Of a DNA stretch of 16,943 nt, positions 7,665-14,460 are shown piece by piece. Position 1 is the first letter of the stretch. Each line of letters starts with the position of its first letter. A program made the translations under genes and the position numbers. Source of the stretch: DASYZQ01 sp035946175 (lineage in GTDB: Bacteria; Patescibacteriota; Saccharimonadia; Saccharimonadales; UBA4665); the NCBI GenBank assembly GCA_035946175.1, contig DASYZQ010000048.1, forward strand, positions 1-16,943. The letters are read 5' to 3'. The notes beneath the pieces are model-generated. The model worked only from the letters and a program-made list of their open reading frames with translations, had not been told where the DNA came from and searched no databases.

Positions 7665-8474
7665 ATGGATACGAAAATCTCATCTGGTCATACGCTTCGT
7701 GAATTACGTCGTAAACGGAATATGACAGGAGAGCAGCTGGCTCAGAAGGTAGGCATAAGCCAGTCGAAGATATCTAAAATCGAAACTGGATTCAGCCCCC
7801 ACCTTGAGGCCAAGACGCTCGAAAAATTGCTAGATATTCTAGATGCACCGCAGACTATTAGACAACGATTATCAGCAGAATTATATGGCGGAGCGACGCC
7901 GCAAATAGGAGGGTACAAAACTATCCGGGCGGCGACAGAAGTAGTAAGATCTATTCGTCAAGCTTCACGGGTAGAAGTCTTCGGCGTTGCAACTATCCCG
8001 TATCTTTTGCATACGCCAGAATTCCATGAAGCGCTCTTGAGCCACTTTTCTATGGATAAAGATGAACGGCAGGCCCGATCGACTAAAGTTCTTATGAATC
8101 TGCAGGATTTGTTATGGGACAAAAAAAGACATTTTCACTTCATTATGCCCGAAACCGCTCTTTATACAACGCCGGGTAGCATTGGCATACAAGTTGCACA
8201 ACTCGATCGGCTGCACCGCATGGTGGGTGTAAGCAATATACGGATTGGTGTTATCCCATTTGACGTCGGTCTCGTGCCGATCGAATGTAGTAACTTTGTT
8301 GTATACAACAAAACAAGTCTCATCGTAGCTACCACTGGATATGATATTATATCCAGCGATCCGGCTGAGCTGGCACTCTATCTGAAGCTCTTCAACGCGC
8401 TTGATCGCAGAGCTGATTATGGTACTGCCGCCAGAGCACTTATTGAGAAGGCGATCGATCATCCTAAATTCTAG
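7665..8474 (+). CDS. XRE-family HTH regulator with DUF5753 domain
   Basis: 269 aa. The N-terminal HTH (about 9-60) reads LRELRRKRNMTGEQLAQKVG then SQSKISKIETG, the typical actinobacterial form. Residues about 95-265 form DUF5753: IPYLLHTPEFHEALL (111-125), RQARS (135-139), the H-x-H-F-I-M-P-E-TAL segment (156-166), a G..QL..L pattern (174-183) and NIRIGVIPFDVG (191-202). Known relatives work together with DUF397 proteins and regulate development or antibiotic production; here the partner is divergent at 7295-7537. No Shine-Dalgarno is seen before ATG 7665. The palindrome at 7623-7637 sits about where a -35 would be, which fits self-repression. The stop codon (8472-8474) abuts the IS30-like element, so the last residues could have been altered by that insertion. 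Base composition is lower in GC than uvrA. Confidence 0.88.
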   Translation: MDTKISSGHTLRELRRKRNMTGEQLAQKVGISQSKISKIETGFSPHLEAKTLEKLLDILDAPQTIRQRLSAELYGGATPQIGGYKTIRAATEVVRSIRQASRVEVFGVATIPYLLHTPEFHEALLSHFSMDKDERQARSTKVLMNLQDLLWDKKRHFHFIMPETALYTTPGSIGIQVAQLDRLHRMVGVSNIRIGVIPFDVGLVPIECSNFVVYNKTSLIVATTGYDIISSDPAELALYLKLFNALDRRADYGTAARALIEKAIDHPKF

Positions 8475-9488
8475 AACCAAACGCAACTAGCCTTAAGTCT
8501 AATGGTTTTAGTAGGATGCTGTACAAGGAAGTCGTAGACTTCCTGTGGCGTATGCCACAGCAATCTTTTCCGTGGTTTGTTGTTCATCTCTTCTGCTATG
8601 TTGTCCAGTTCTTTCTGGGTCAGACTCCGGATGTCACTGCGCTTTGGTAAGTAAGCCCTAAGCTGCCGGTTACTGTTCTCATTGGCTCCTCGCTGCCAGT
8701 AAGAATATGGATCAGCAAAGTAGACTGGTATGCCCAAGACTGCAGTAATACGCTCATGGTGGGTGAACTCAGTGCCATTGTCGAACGTAATGGTGTGGGC
8801 TACCAGTGGCTGGAGCTTGCGAATGACAGCCTCAGCCGTCAGTGCTGCGGTCTTCTGGGTAAGCTTGGTGAAGGCTACCAAACTGCTCATTCGTTCATTG
8901 AGGGTTTTAATAGCATGGAGATGGGTGTAGAGAACACTATCTCCCTCCCAGTCACCGAGCCGACTCCGTTCAGCCACTATTGCTGGACGTTCATGGATAG
9001 ATACCCGGTTGGGTATCTTGCTGCGGTGGGCAGAACGACCAGTATGTCTGGTTCGCTTCTTCTTGCCGTAGCGTAAGTACTGGTACAACTTCTCGGCAAG
9101 AGCAAAGGCACTGGTATATATCCAGTGGTAGATGGTTTCGGCACAGACAACTGTCGGCAGGTCTTTCCAGACTGGATCATCATGGAGCCTACCTGCTGTT
9201 TGGGCTGGATCCCAACCACGTTGTATACAGGCCACAATGGCACTACGCAGTCTATGATTGGCCGGATGATCGAGCTTTTGGTATTTGTCTGGACCTTTTC
9301 CGATTAGTGTTATAGGCTACTTGACCGACGAAGGCACTGTAGCAACCAGATCCATCTAAACCACTGGCTATGGCCCTGCCAATGGTAGAGCCATGCTTCC
9401 CCAGTTTCTCTCCGATCTGTTTGTTTGTATACTTCTCTTGGAGTAAGACTTCTAGTCTACCCCGATCCGCAGCCGTTAGATGACTCAT
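8471..9488 (-). pseudogene. IS30-family transposase, split by a one-base frameshift
   Basis: Two frames together make one IS30 transposase. The N-terminal part (9488 to 9252, 78 aa) carries the HTH: MSHLTAADRGRLEVLL and NKQIGEKLGKHGSTIGRAI. The C-terminal part (to 8471) carries the DDE core: D in GDWEGDSV, D in TFDNGTEF, E in RGANENSNRQLRAYLPK. At the TTTT run 9276-9279 (AAAA on the coding strand) removing one base joins QIP-KLDHPANHRLRSAIV to IQRGWDPAQTAGRL, as the family needs; with four bases the first frame stops at 9252-9254. So this is a homopolymer insertion, either a mutation or a read error. The start is firm: AGGAGG lies 6 nt before ATG 9488. The stop TAG (8471-8473) lies outside the inverted repeat and comes from flanking DNA. 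Confidence 0.85.
8478..8487. repeat. Left inverted-repeat core of the IS30-like element
   Basis: CAAACGCAAC, exact reverse complement of 9523-9532; it also encodes the last residues of the transposase. Confidence 0.65.
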
Positions 9489-9522
9489 GCTAATCCTCCT
9501 AGATTACATGCTTAGTTTAACG

Positions 9523-9532
9523 GTTGCGTTTG
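9523..9532. repeat. Right inverted-repeat core of the IS30-like element
   Basis: GTTGCGTTTG, pairing exactly with 8478-8487; lies about 35 bp upstream of the transposase start. Confidence 0.65.
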
Positions 9533-9571
9533 ATGTTAGAAGGTACGCATTTTAGCTAATTCAAGGACCTC

Positions 9572-9580
9572 TGGTATACT
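9572..9580 (+). promoter_or_regulatory. Extended -10 promoter of rplY
   Basis: TGGTATACT has the TG-n extension plus a 5-of-6 -10 box (TATACT, 9575-9580); a weak TTAGCT lies 17 bp upstream. It would give a leader of about 50 nt containing the GGGAG ribosome site. Confidence 0.5.
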
Positions 9581-9623
9581 ATACGAAGCATTCAGAAGTT
9601 GGTGAATAGGAAGTTATTAAATT

Positions 9624-9628
9624 GGGAG
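9624..9628 (+). promoter_or_regulatory. Ribosome binding site deciding the GTG start of rplY
   Basis: GGGAG, 7 nt before GTG 9636; supports the non-ATG start. Confidence 0.6.
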
Positions 9629-9635
9629 TAACCAA

Positions 9636-10337
9636 GTGGAAGAACTTGTAGTTGATTTAGAGCAAAGAAGCGTAACTGGTAAAGCCGTCAAACAGTTACG
9701 GCAAGATGGTAGAACTCCGGCCGTAATTCACGATCATGGCAAGCCCTCTATAGTGGTTATGGGGTCGCAGATAGACCTGGCCAAGGCCTATCGGCAAGCC
9801 GGGAAACACCATCCGGTGCAGCTGAATGTAGCTGGCAAACGCTACACAGCGCTTATTAAGGCCGTAGATATCGACCCTAAAAAGCGGCGGCTTCGTCATA
9901 TTGTCTTTAATGCTGTTACGGCCAACGAAAAAGTCACAGCTCAGATACCGGTTCATATTCGTTTCGAGGAGGGCAATGAGGCAACTCCGGCCGAACGTAG
10001 CGGGCTGATCGTTCTTCACCAGCTCGACACTGTTGAAGTTGAAGCCACAGCCACCAACCTGCCGGATGCACTCGAGTTTGATGGCGAGAAGTTGGTTGAA
10101 GTTGGCGATCATGCTACAGTGGCTGACTTGATCGTTCCCGCTGGGGTAACTGTCAAGACTGAAGCAGGCCAGTCACTAGCAACTGTCTTTGAACCAAGCG
10201 CACTCCAAGCTGCCAACGAATCGGCTGGCGGCACCGTTGAAGAGGAAGCCAAGACCGAGGAAGCAAGCGGTGCAGAATCAACTGAAGGTGAACAGAAAGC
10301 CGAAGAGGCCAAATCCGAAGACAAAAAAGAAACCTAA
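9636..10337 (+). CDS. rplY: Ribosomal protein L25/TL5/CTC
   Basis: 233-aa long-form L25 (general stress protein CTC family), which binds 5S rRNA in the large subunit. The N-terminal L25 domain (about 1-92) shows GKAVKQLRQDGRTPAVIHDHGKP, matching the family's G.RQLR..G.vPAVlyG segment, and DIDPKKRRLRHIVF, matching D..g...HvDf. The TL5 C-terminal beta domain follows (about 95-190), with PVHIRFEEGNE and VEVEATATNLPDALEFD. The last ~30 residues are an acidic Glu/Lys/Ala tail, common in CTC proteins. GTG 9636 is preceded by GGGAG at 7 nt. It is alone in its unit, read from the extended -10 promoter just downstream of the IS30-like element. Confidence 0.95.
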   Translation: MEELVVDLEQRSVTGKAVKQLRQDGRTPAVIHDHGKPSIVVMGSQIDLAKAYRQAGKHHPVQLNVAGKRYTALIKAVDIDPKKRRLRHIVFNAVTANEKVTAQIPVHIRFEEGNEATPAERSGLIVLHQLDTVEVEATATNLPDALEFDGEKLVEVGDHATVADLIVPAGVTVKTEAGQSLATVFEPSALQAANESAGGTVEEEAKTEEASGAESTEGEQKAEEAKSEDKKET

Positions 10338-10359
10338 GAGCAGATTCAGCGTTCTGCTC
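10338..10359. terminator. Hairpin after rplY (first of two)
   Basis: GAGCAGA (10338-10344) pairs perfectly with TCTGCTC (10353-10359) around an 8-nt loop, starting at the base after the rplY stop. No T-tract follows, so it may terminate weakly or protect the 3' end. Confidence 0.45.
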
Positions 10360-10360
10360 G

Positions 10361-10380
10361 TGAGGGTCATTGTCCCCTCA
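10361..10380. terminator. Hairpin after rplY (second of two)
   Basis: TGAGGG (10361-10366) pairs with CCCTCA (10375-10380), 8-nt loop, directly after the first hairpin. Being between convergent genes, the tandem pair could serve both strands. Confidence 0.4.
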
Positions 10381-10411
10381 ACAACGCCCCGTATGATCTA
10401 GGGATCGGCTT

Positions 10412-11440
10412 TTATGCAGACTTCTTATGGGGGTTCCGCCATCTTGGGACAAACCTAAAATTGGAGCACATTAGAATAGCTACACCAAGAAGTACAAATA
10501 ACGGTCCACTATTAAGATCGGTTGCCATACCGGTATAAAAGCCACCCATACTTTGTCCTATGACCCAGAAAGACAAAGATAGAAGAACACCTAAGAGTAA
10601 GACTACTAACCGGATGATACCTTCAAACAAAACGCCTATACCTATGACTATCAGGGCCAAACCAAAAGCCACAATAAACCCTCTCCCTGTATCTCGGATT
10701 TTGCTCACCATAGTCGGCATCGACATAACCTGAGTATCCATATGACTCATTATCATAGGCTCTGTAGTCTTATGGGGGAATATCGCTTCGGCATGAGGAC
10801 CTAGACTCTCAAGCCGACTGGCGGTATGCAGATCTGCGGATGCCATCCAGCTTGGTGCCCCTTCGGCATTTGTGGCTATCGTAGAGCCGATGTCCGCGGT
10901 AGTGCCTTGCTGGGGCAGCAGTTGATATGCTCCGCCGCCTACCCACAGAACCAGCCAAGCAAACACTAGCCATGACGCAACGGTCTGTCTTTCTCTCTTT
11001 TTCTTTGATGGTATGACCGCCAAAGCTATAAATACATACAACAACGCTGCACCTGGTGCCCCGGTCAGTAAACTGGCATGACCACTGAATATACCTCCGT
11101 AGCCTTCGCCGAGGCTCCAAACGATCAAGCCCCAGCAGACAGACATGTACAGCCCATAGCGAGTCGTTCGTTTGCAGAGAATAAGACCGCCAATGGTGAG
11201 CTGTATGAACGCAATGAGCAAGTTGTACAATACGGAATTCAGTAAGAATATGTGTATAGCGGCGTTTATGGGGCTACTTACCCAACCCGGCTGGCCCTGC
11301 GCGACAGGCGCAATAACCTGGTCAACAAAAGCTCTAGTAAACATCTTGGGTTGCAACTGGAATGCTCCATCGAGCATCCATAGTAGACCCAGGGCGATGT
11401 GTATGGTGCGCTGGTTTACTATTTTTTTGCTTATCGTCAT
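10412..11440 (-). CDS. Polytopic membrane protein with a Met/His-rich loop
   Basis: 342 aa, no named family that I can assign with certainty. The N-terminal half resembles a widespread uncharacterised bacterial membrane family (LGLLWMLDGAFQLQPKMF, QPGWV and FSGHASLLTGAPGAALLY), loosely DoxX-like. Membrane helices: about 11-25, 56-90, 95-115, 128-143, 154-175, 253-295 and 310-326. Between helices, residues 204-244 form a likely external loop rich in His and Met (H205, H216, H223, M229, M231, H233, M234, M239, M241, M244), a composition seen in copper-binding proteins; metal binding is inference. It follows the DUF1996 gene by 9 nt and shares its promoter. Only a weak GGTGA precedes ATG 11440. 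Confidence 0.75.
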   Translation of the reverse strand: MTISKKIVNQRTIHIALGLLWMLDGAFQLQPKMFTRAFVDQVIAPVAQGQPGWVSSPINAAIHIFLLNSVLYNLLIAFIQLTIGGLILCKRTTRYGLYMSVCWGLIVWSLGEGYGGIFSGHASLLTGAPGAALLYVFIALAVIPSKKKRERQTVASWLVFAWLVLWVGGGAYQLLPQQGTTADIGSTIATNAEGAPSWMASADLHTASRLESLGPHAEAIFPHKTTEPMIMSHMDTQVMSMPTMVSKIRDTGRGFIVAFGLALIVIGIGVLFEGIIRLVVLLLGVLLSLSFWVIGQSMGGFYTGMATDLNSGPLFVLLGVAILMCSNFRFVPRWRNPHKKSA

Positions 11441-11449
11441 ACTACCGAA

Positions 11450-12817
11450 TCACCGAGACTGTACTATTTGTGAATAGCGCACTGCTAGGGCTATCGGGAT
11501 CCCAATTATGAGAACTGTCCAGCCTAGTGCCTCTAGGATATGTCTTGCCAGCGGATGCTGGGTTTTCTTCGAGGCAACCAAGCCAACCGGTGTGCTACTG
11601 GGCGTTTGCGAAGTAGTGGAGCTATTCGGATTATTGACATTTTGATTACTGATACCGTTATCTTCAGAACCGCTGGTACCTGATTGAGAATTATCTGTTG
11701 AGTTACTAGGGCTAGCACTATTGTCGGCTGTCGATGAACCTGAGCTGTTACTCGAACCGCCAGTAGAGACTGATGATGGTCTGCTATTTTGTACGGGGGC
11801 GGGGGTTGGTGATGGCGAAGGCGATGGCGATGGGCTGGGCGTCGGTGCCGGCGGAGAAGGATTGGGAAACGCTGCGGGAATTGGTAACGACGCCGGACCA
11901 GATGGCGTATTGCTCTTACAGGACTGATGCGAGTTTATGCAATTCGTAAAGAACCGATCGAGTGTTGGCTGCTTCCATGAGTTAATAAAGTCACCGTGCA
12001 GCGTATAGTAAGGGCCGCTTGATAGTGAAAATACGAAATTACCATGTGAGTCATATGGACTGGCGATTGGTAGATGAACATGCTCTTCAAGCCTCGGGAA
12101 GACATGTGTATAGCCGCTCGGACAATGCCCTGGAGAAGAGGGGTAGGCCATATTTGCGGCATCATTACCGATCTGTACCACGCCGTTCCAGCATTGCGGG
12201 AAAACGACTACCATAATAATAAGATCTCCCGATGAACAAGTGTAAGGCTTATTTAACTTTGGCGTACCAGTGCCGCAGTAATAGAACGCGACATTTGTGG
12301 GTTCAGGGGCAGTCGAGCGAGCATTGCCAGCCACGAGCTCCATACCAAAAGGCATCATTTCTGTCTTTTTGAATCCGCCATCAAACCAGTATTCATTCTG
12401 ATAGAGCGAGCCGATCGGTTGCCCATTCATTTCAGCAGCGGGTGTCCAGTAGCCGCCGGTGTCGTCGGCGTTGTCGCAGGTACTTGGCTGACCCAGCAAT
12501 GAGGTAGGTGTTGAGGTATAATTGATGCCTTTCGCTCCAAAAAATTCATGCTGGTGCGTGGCCGCTGGTACATCAAAGAAGACGATGGGATCGTCATGCG
12601 ACGTATGATCAAACAGACAGTGGACTATAAAGAAACCACAGAGGTCTCCGGGCTGCCCTGCAGCTGTATCTGAGCAGGTACTGCTCGCTGTATTGCTGGT
12701 CGTGGTTAGGGCATAGCTACTTAGGATGAGCCCTGCGCCGATTCCGGCAAATATCAGCGAAAAAAGGATAGCGCTAACGCTCTCCGAGTAATGTATGCTT
12801 TTCAGTTTTTGTAGCAC
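11450..12817 (-). CDS. DUF1996 surface protein with Pro-Ser linker and C-terminal membrane anchor
   Basis: 455 aa. A signal-type hydrophobic segment (14-38) is followed by a DUF1996 domain (about 75-295): DDPIVFFDVPAATHQHEFFG (75-94), STC..DDTGGYW (112-124), VFPQCWNGV (205-213), MAYPSSPGHCPSGYTHVFPRL (223-243) and LHGDFINSW (273-281), all family hallmarks. Many Cys suggest disulfides and an extracellular location. After it come a Pro-Ser repeat (320-338), a Ser/Asn-rich stretch (345-410) and a membrane helix with basic end (427-455). So the domain is displayed outside on a flexible stalk. DUF1996 function is unknown (found in Actinobacteria and fungi). GTG 12817 is the only good start and has a strong promoter upstream; first gene of a two-gene operon. 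Confidence 0.9.
   Translation of the reverse strand: MLQKLKSIHYSESVSAILFSLIFAGIGAGLILSSYALTTTSNTASSTCSDTAAGQPGDLCGFFIVHCLFDHTSHDDPIVFFDVPAATHQHEFFGAKGINYTSTPTSLLGQPSTCDNADDTGGYWTPAAEMNGQPIGSLYQNEYWFDGGFKKTEMMPFGMELVAGNARSTAPEPTNVAFYYCGTGTPKLNKPYTCSSGDLIIMVVVFPQCWNGVVQIGNDAANMAYPSSPGHCPSGYTHVFPRLEEHVHLPIASPYDSHGNFVFSLSSGPYYTLHGDFINSWKQPTLDRFFTNCINSHQSCKSNTPSGPASLPIPAAFPNPSPPAPTPSPSPSPSPSPTPAPVQNSRPSSVSTGGSSNSSGSSTADNSASPSNSTDNSQSGTSGSEDNGISNQNVNNPNSSTTSQTPSSTPVGLVASKKTQHPLARHILEALGWTVLIIGIPIALAVRYSQIVQSR
11804..11860 (-). repeat. Pro-Ser repeat coding region of the DUF1996 protein
   Basis: Encodes the (Pro-Ser)n stalk, residues about 320-338. It uses mixed codons, so it looks selected at protein level, not a fresh DNA expansion. 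The FNR fusion on the other operon has the same kind of linker. Confidence 0.7.
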
Positions 12818-12854
12818 AGCTTATTTTTATGTACGTCGCCTATACCTACTTGAG

Positions 12855-12883
12855 GTTATACGCAGTTTAGAAGAAGGTGTCAA
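12855..12883 (-). promoter_or_regulatory. Promoter of the DUF1996 operon
   Basis: Minus strand: consensus TTGACA (12878-12883), 17-bp spacer, TATAAC (12855-12860, 5 of 6). The leader to GTG 12817 is about 30 nt. The best-formed sigma70-type promoter in the window. Confidence 0.7.
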
Positions 12884-12957
12884 ATAGGGCTGTGGAAGGA
12901 GTCGACCGTAGACGTTAATCATACCATGACCTTGAATGGGGTAAATGAAACCGAGAT

Positions 12958-12986
12958 TTGTCTTGCGGTTGCGACCGCTATAAAAT
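12958..12986 (+). promoter_or_regulatory. Candidate promoter of the flavin/heme operon
   Basis: TTGTCT (12958-12963), 17-bp spacer, TAAAAT (12981-12986). The leader to ATG 13027 is about 35 nt and ends in GGGG, 4 nt before the start. Confidence 0.5.
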
Positions 12987-13026
12987 AGCTACTAAGGCAA
13001 CGTGATTACGCTTCCCCTGGGGCCAA

Positions 13027-14460
13027 ATGAGTCGAATATACGAATATACGGTCATAGCAAGCGAGATGAAGACGGCTTCGACGCTGGTGCTACTCCTGCA
13101 AAATACCGGCCGCCATACTATGATCTATGAACCTGGTCAGTATGCCGCAGTTAGTTTTATTCGGCATAATCGGCCAACGCCGGTTCGGTGTTTCTCAATG
13201 ACGAGTTCGCCGACACAACAGGGTTTTTTGCAGTTTGGGATTAGGGTGAAAGGGCTCTACACAAAGGCTGCCGTTGAGGTTCTCAGTGAGGGCTCCAAAG
13301 TAATTGTTGAAGGTCCGTACGGCAATTTCATTTTTAGCGCGGCGAATGATACGTCATCCATCATGTTGGCTGGGGGTATCGGTGTAACGCCGTTTATTGG
13401 CATGCTGCGTTACGCTGCTCATTTGGGTTTGACCAACGACATTGTTCTCGTTTATAGCTGTCGTAATCAAGAGGATGTGCCATTCTTGCATGAGCTACTG
13501 GAGCTGCAGCAAATCAATCCCTACTGTACGATTATCTTTGTCATTGATAGTGGGCCGGTCGATAAGCTACAGGCGCTTGGGGCGACTGTGGCGACTGGCC
13601 GTATTGATGACAAGATACTCAATAGTGTTACCGAAGGAAAGTATCCAGGAAGATCGTACTTTATTTGTGGTCCACCACCGTTCATGAACGGCATGATCAC
13701 CAACCTGAAGGCAAAGGGAGTCCCGGCAGATTCAATCCTGACTGAATCATTAACTCAGGGCCAACGGGGTCCCAAGACCATCCTGCACAATCTTCCCTTA
13801 CAGGTATATACGCTAACCGGTCTAAGTATCGTACTTGGCTCTTCGACTGTCATGCTATCGGATGTCGCAAAGGTGGTGCCCCAGAATAACGTCGTAATGT
13901 CAGTTTCACAGGTTATTAAGGTACATTCCAATTCCCGACAATCTACAGTGACGAATAAAATCACCAGTCTGCAGCCGACAGTCTCTCCTCAGAATCCTGC
14001 ACCGGCCCCAACGAGCAGTAGCTCGCCGACAAACTCAAGCTCAAACAGTAATGGCAGCGGATCTTCCGGTGGTGCGTCAAACCCCAGCCCCAGTCCATCC
14101 CCAAGTCCTTCTCCAAGCCCCTCACCGAGCCCGTCTCCCAGCCCTAGTCCACCACCGCCAGCCCCAGCTCCAACTCCAGTTGCCCCCACGCTGAGCTTGA
14201 CCGCTTCAGCGACCACCGTAACCTCTGGCCAATCCACAATATTGACCTGGTCAGTTAATTCGAATGCCACAACGCCAGTCACCTGTACTGCTTCCGGAGG
14301 TTGGTCGGGAACTCTAGCATCAAGTGGTTCGCTCACGATCCAACCCACTGCTACCGCTACCTATACACTCGTGTGTTCCAATAGCGCCGGGTCGAGCACG
14401 CAATCAGTTACTGTAACCGTAAAACCCATATGTAAGAGCACGAAGTCACACCCATGTTAG
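13027..14460 (+). CDS. FNR-type flavin reductase fused to membrane helix, Pro-Ser stalk and Ig-like domain
   Basis: 477 aa. Residues 1-235 form a ferredoxin-NADP reductase-like unit: a flavin-binding barrel with RCFSMTSSP (54-62, the RxYS-type FAD motif), EGPYGNF (95-101), a nucleotide-binding GGIGVTPFIGMLR (116-128) and CGPPPFM (214-220). No signal peptide, so this part is cytoplasmic. A single hydrophobic segment follows (about 258-280), then a Ser/Asn-rich region, a (Pro-Ser)n stalk (353-375) and an Ig-like domain (about 385-467) with C420 and C450 positioned for a disulfide. Predicted topology: reductase inside, Ig-like domain outside. Relatives usually fuse the reductase to a heme-binding ferric-reductase membrane domain; here that part is a separate gene (15407). 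It would pass electrons from NAD(P)H via FAD. First gene of a four-gene operon; overlaps apbE by 7 nt. Confidence 0.9.
   Translation: MSRIYEYTVIASEMKTASTLVLLLQNTGRHTMIYEPGQYAAVSFIRHNRPTPVRCFSMTSSPTQQGFLQFGIRVKGLYTKAAVEVLSEGSKVIVEGPYGNFIFSAANDTSSIMLAGGIGVTPFIGMLRYAAHLGLTNDIVLVYSCRNQEDVPFLHELLELQQINPYCTIIFVIDSGPVDKLQALGATVATGRIDDKILNSVTEGKYPGRSYFICGPPPFMNGMITNLKAKGVPADSILTESLTQGQRGPKTILHNLPLQVYTLTGLSIVLGSSTVMLSDVAKVVPQNNVVMSVSQVIKVHSNSRQSTVTNKITSLQPTVSPQNPAPAPTSSSSPTNSSSNSNGSGSSGGASNPSPSPSPSPSPSPSPSPSPSPSPPPPAPAPTPVAPTLSLTASATTVTSGQSTILTWSVNSNATTPVTCTASGGWSGTLASSGSLTIQPTATATYTLVCSNSAGSSTQSVTVTVKPICKSTKSHPC
14083..14151 (+). repeat. Pro-Ser repeat coding region of the FNR fusion
   Basis: Encodes about 11 Pro-Ser units (residues 353-375) with varied Pro and Ser codons; a flexible or cell-wall-spanning stalk between the membrane segment and the Ig-like domain. 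Confidence 0.75.

Larger units (their letters stand above)
8476..9534 (-). mobile_element. IS30-family insertion sequence
   Basis: About 1.06 kb, bounded by inverted repeats that share a perfect 10-bp core CAAACGCAAC (8478-8487 and complement at 9523-9532), with further interrupted matches inward (TTAA, CTAA). Contains only the frameshifted IS30 transposase. No clear 2-4 bp target duplication could be fixed. It sits exactly at the 3' end of the XRE gene and just upstream of the rplY promoter. Confidence 0.7.

Noticed and set aside
9276..9279. Programmed frameshift at AAAA in the IS30-like transposase
   Set aside because: Restoring the frame needs a +1 shift (skipping a base), there is no A6G-type slippery heptamer, and IS30 elements normally use one frame; a plain one-base insertion is simpler.
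13570..13600. LGATVAT in the FNR domain as an ApbE flavinylation site
   Set aside because: Lacks the Asp and the Ser/Thr before Gly-Ala-Thr and sits in the nucleotide-binding domain, not in an FMN-binding fold.
14083..14151. Pro-Ser coding repeat as a CRISPR or DNA-level tandem repeat
   Set aside because: Codons vary between units and the reading frame is kept, so the repetition is at protein level; no spacers are present.
13989..14348. Minus-strand 119-codon frame opposite the Pro-Ser region
   Set aside because: Gly/Leu/Ala-rich antisense shadow of the Pro-Ser repeat; no start signal and no family match. The same applies to 11721-11927 opposite the DUF1996 stalk.
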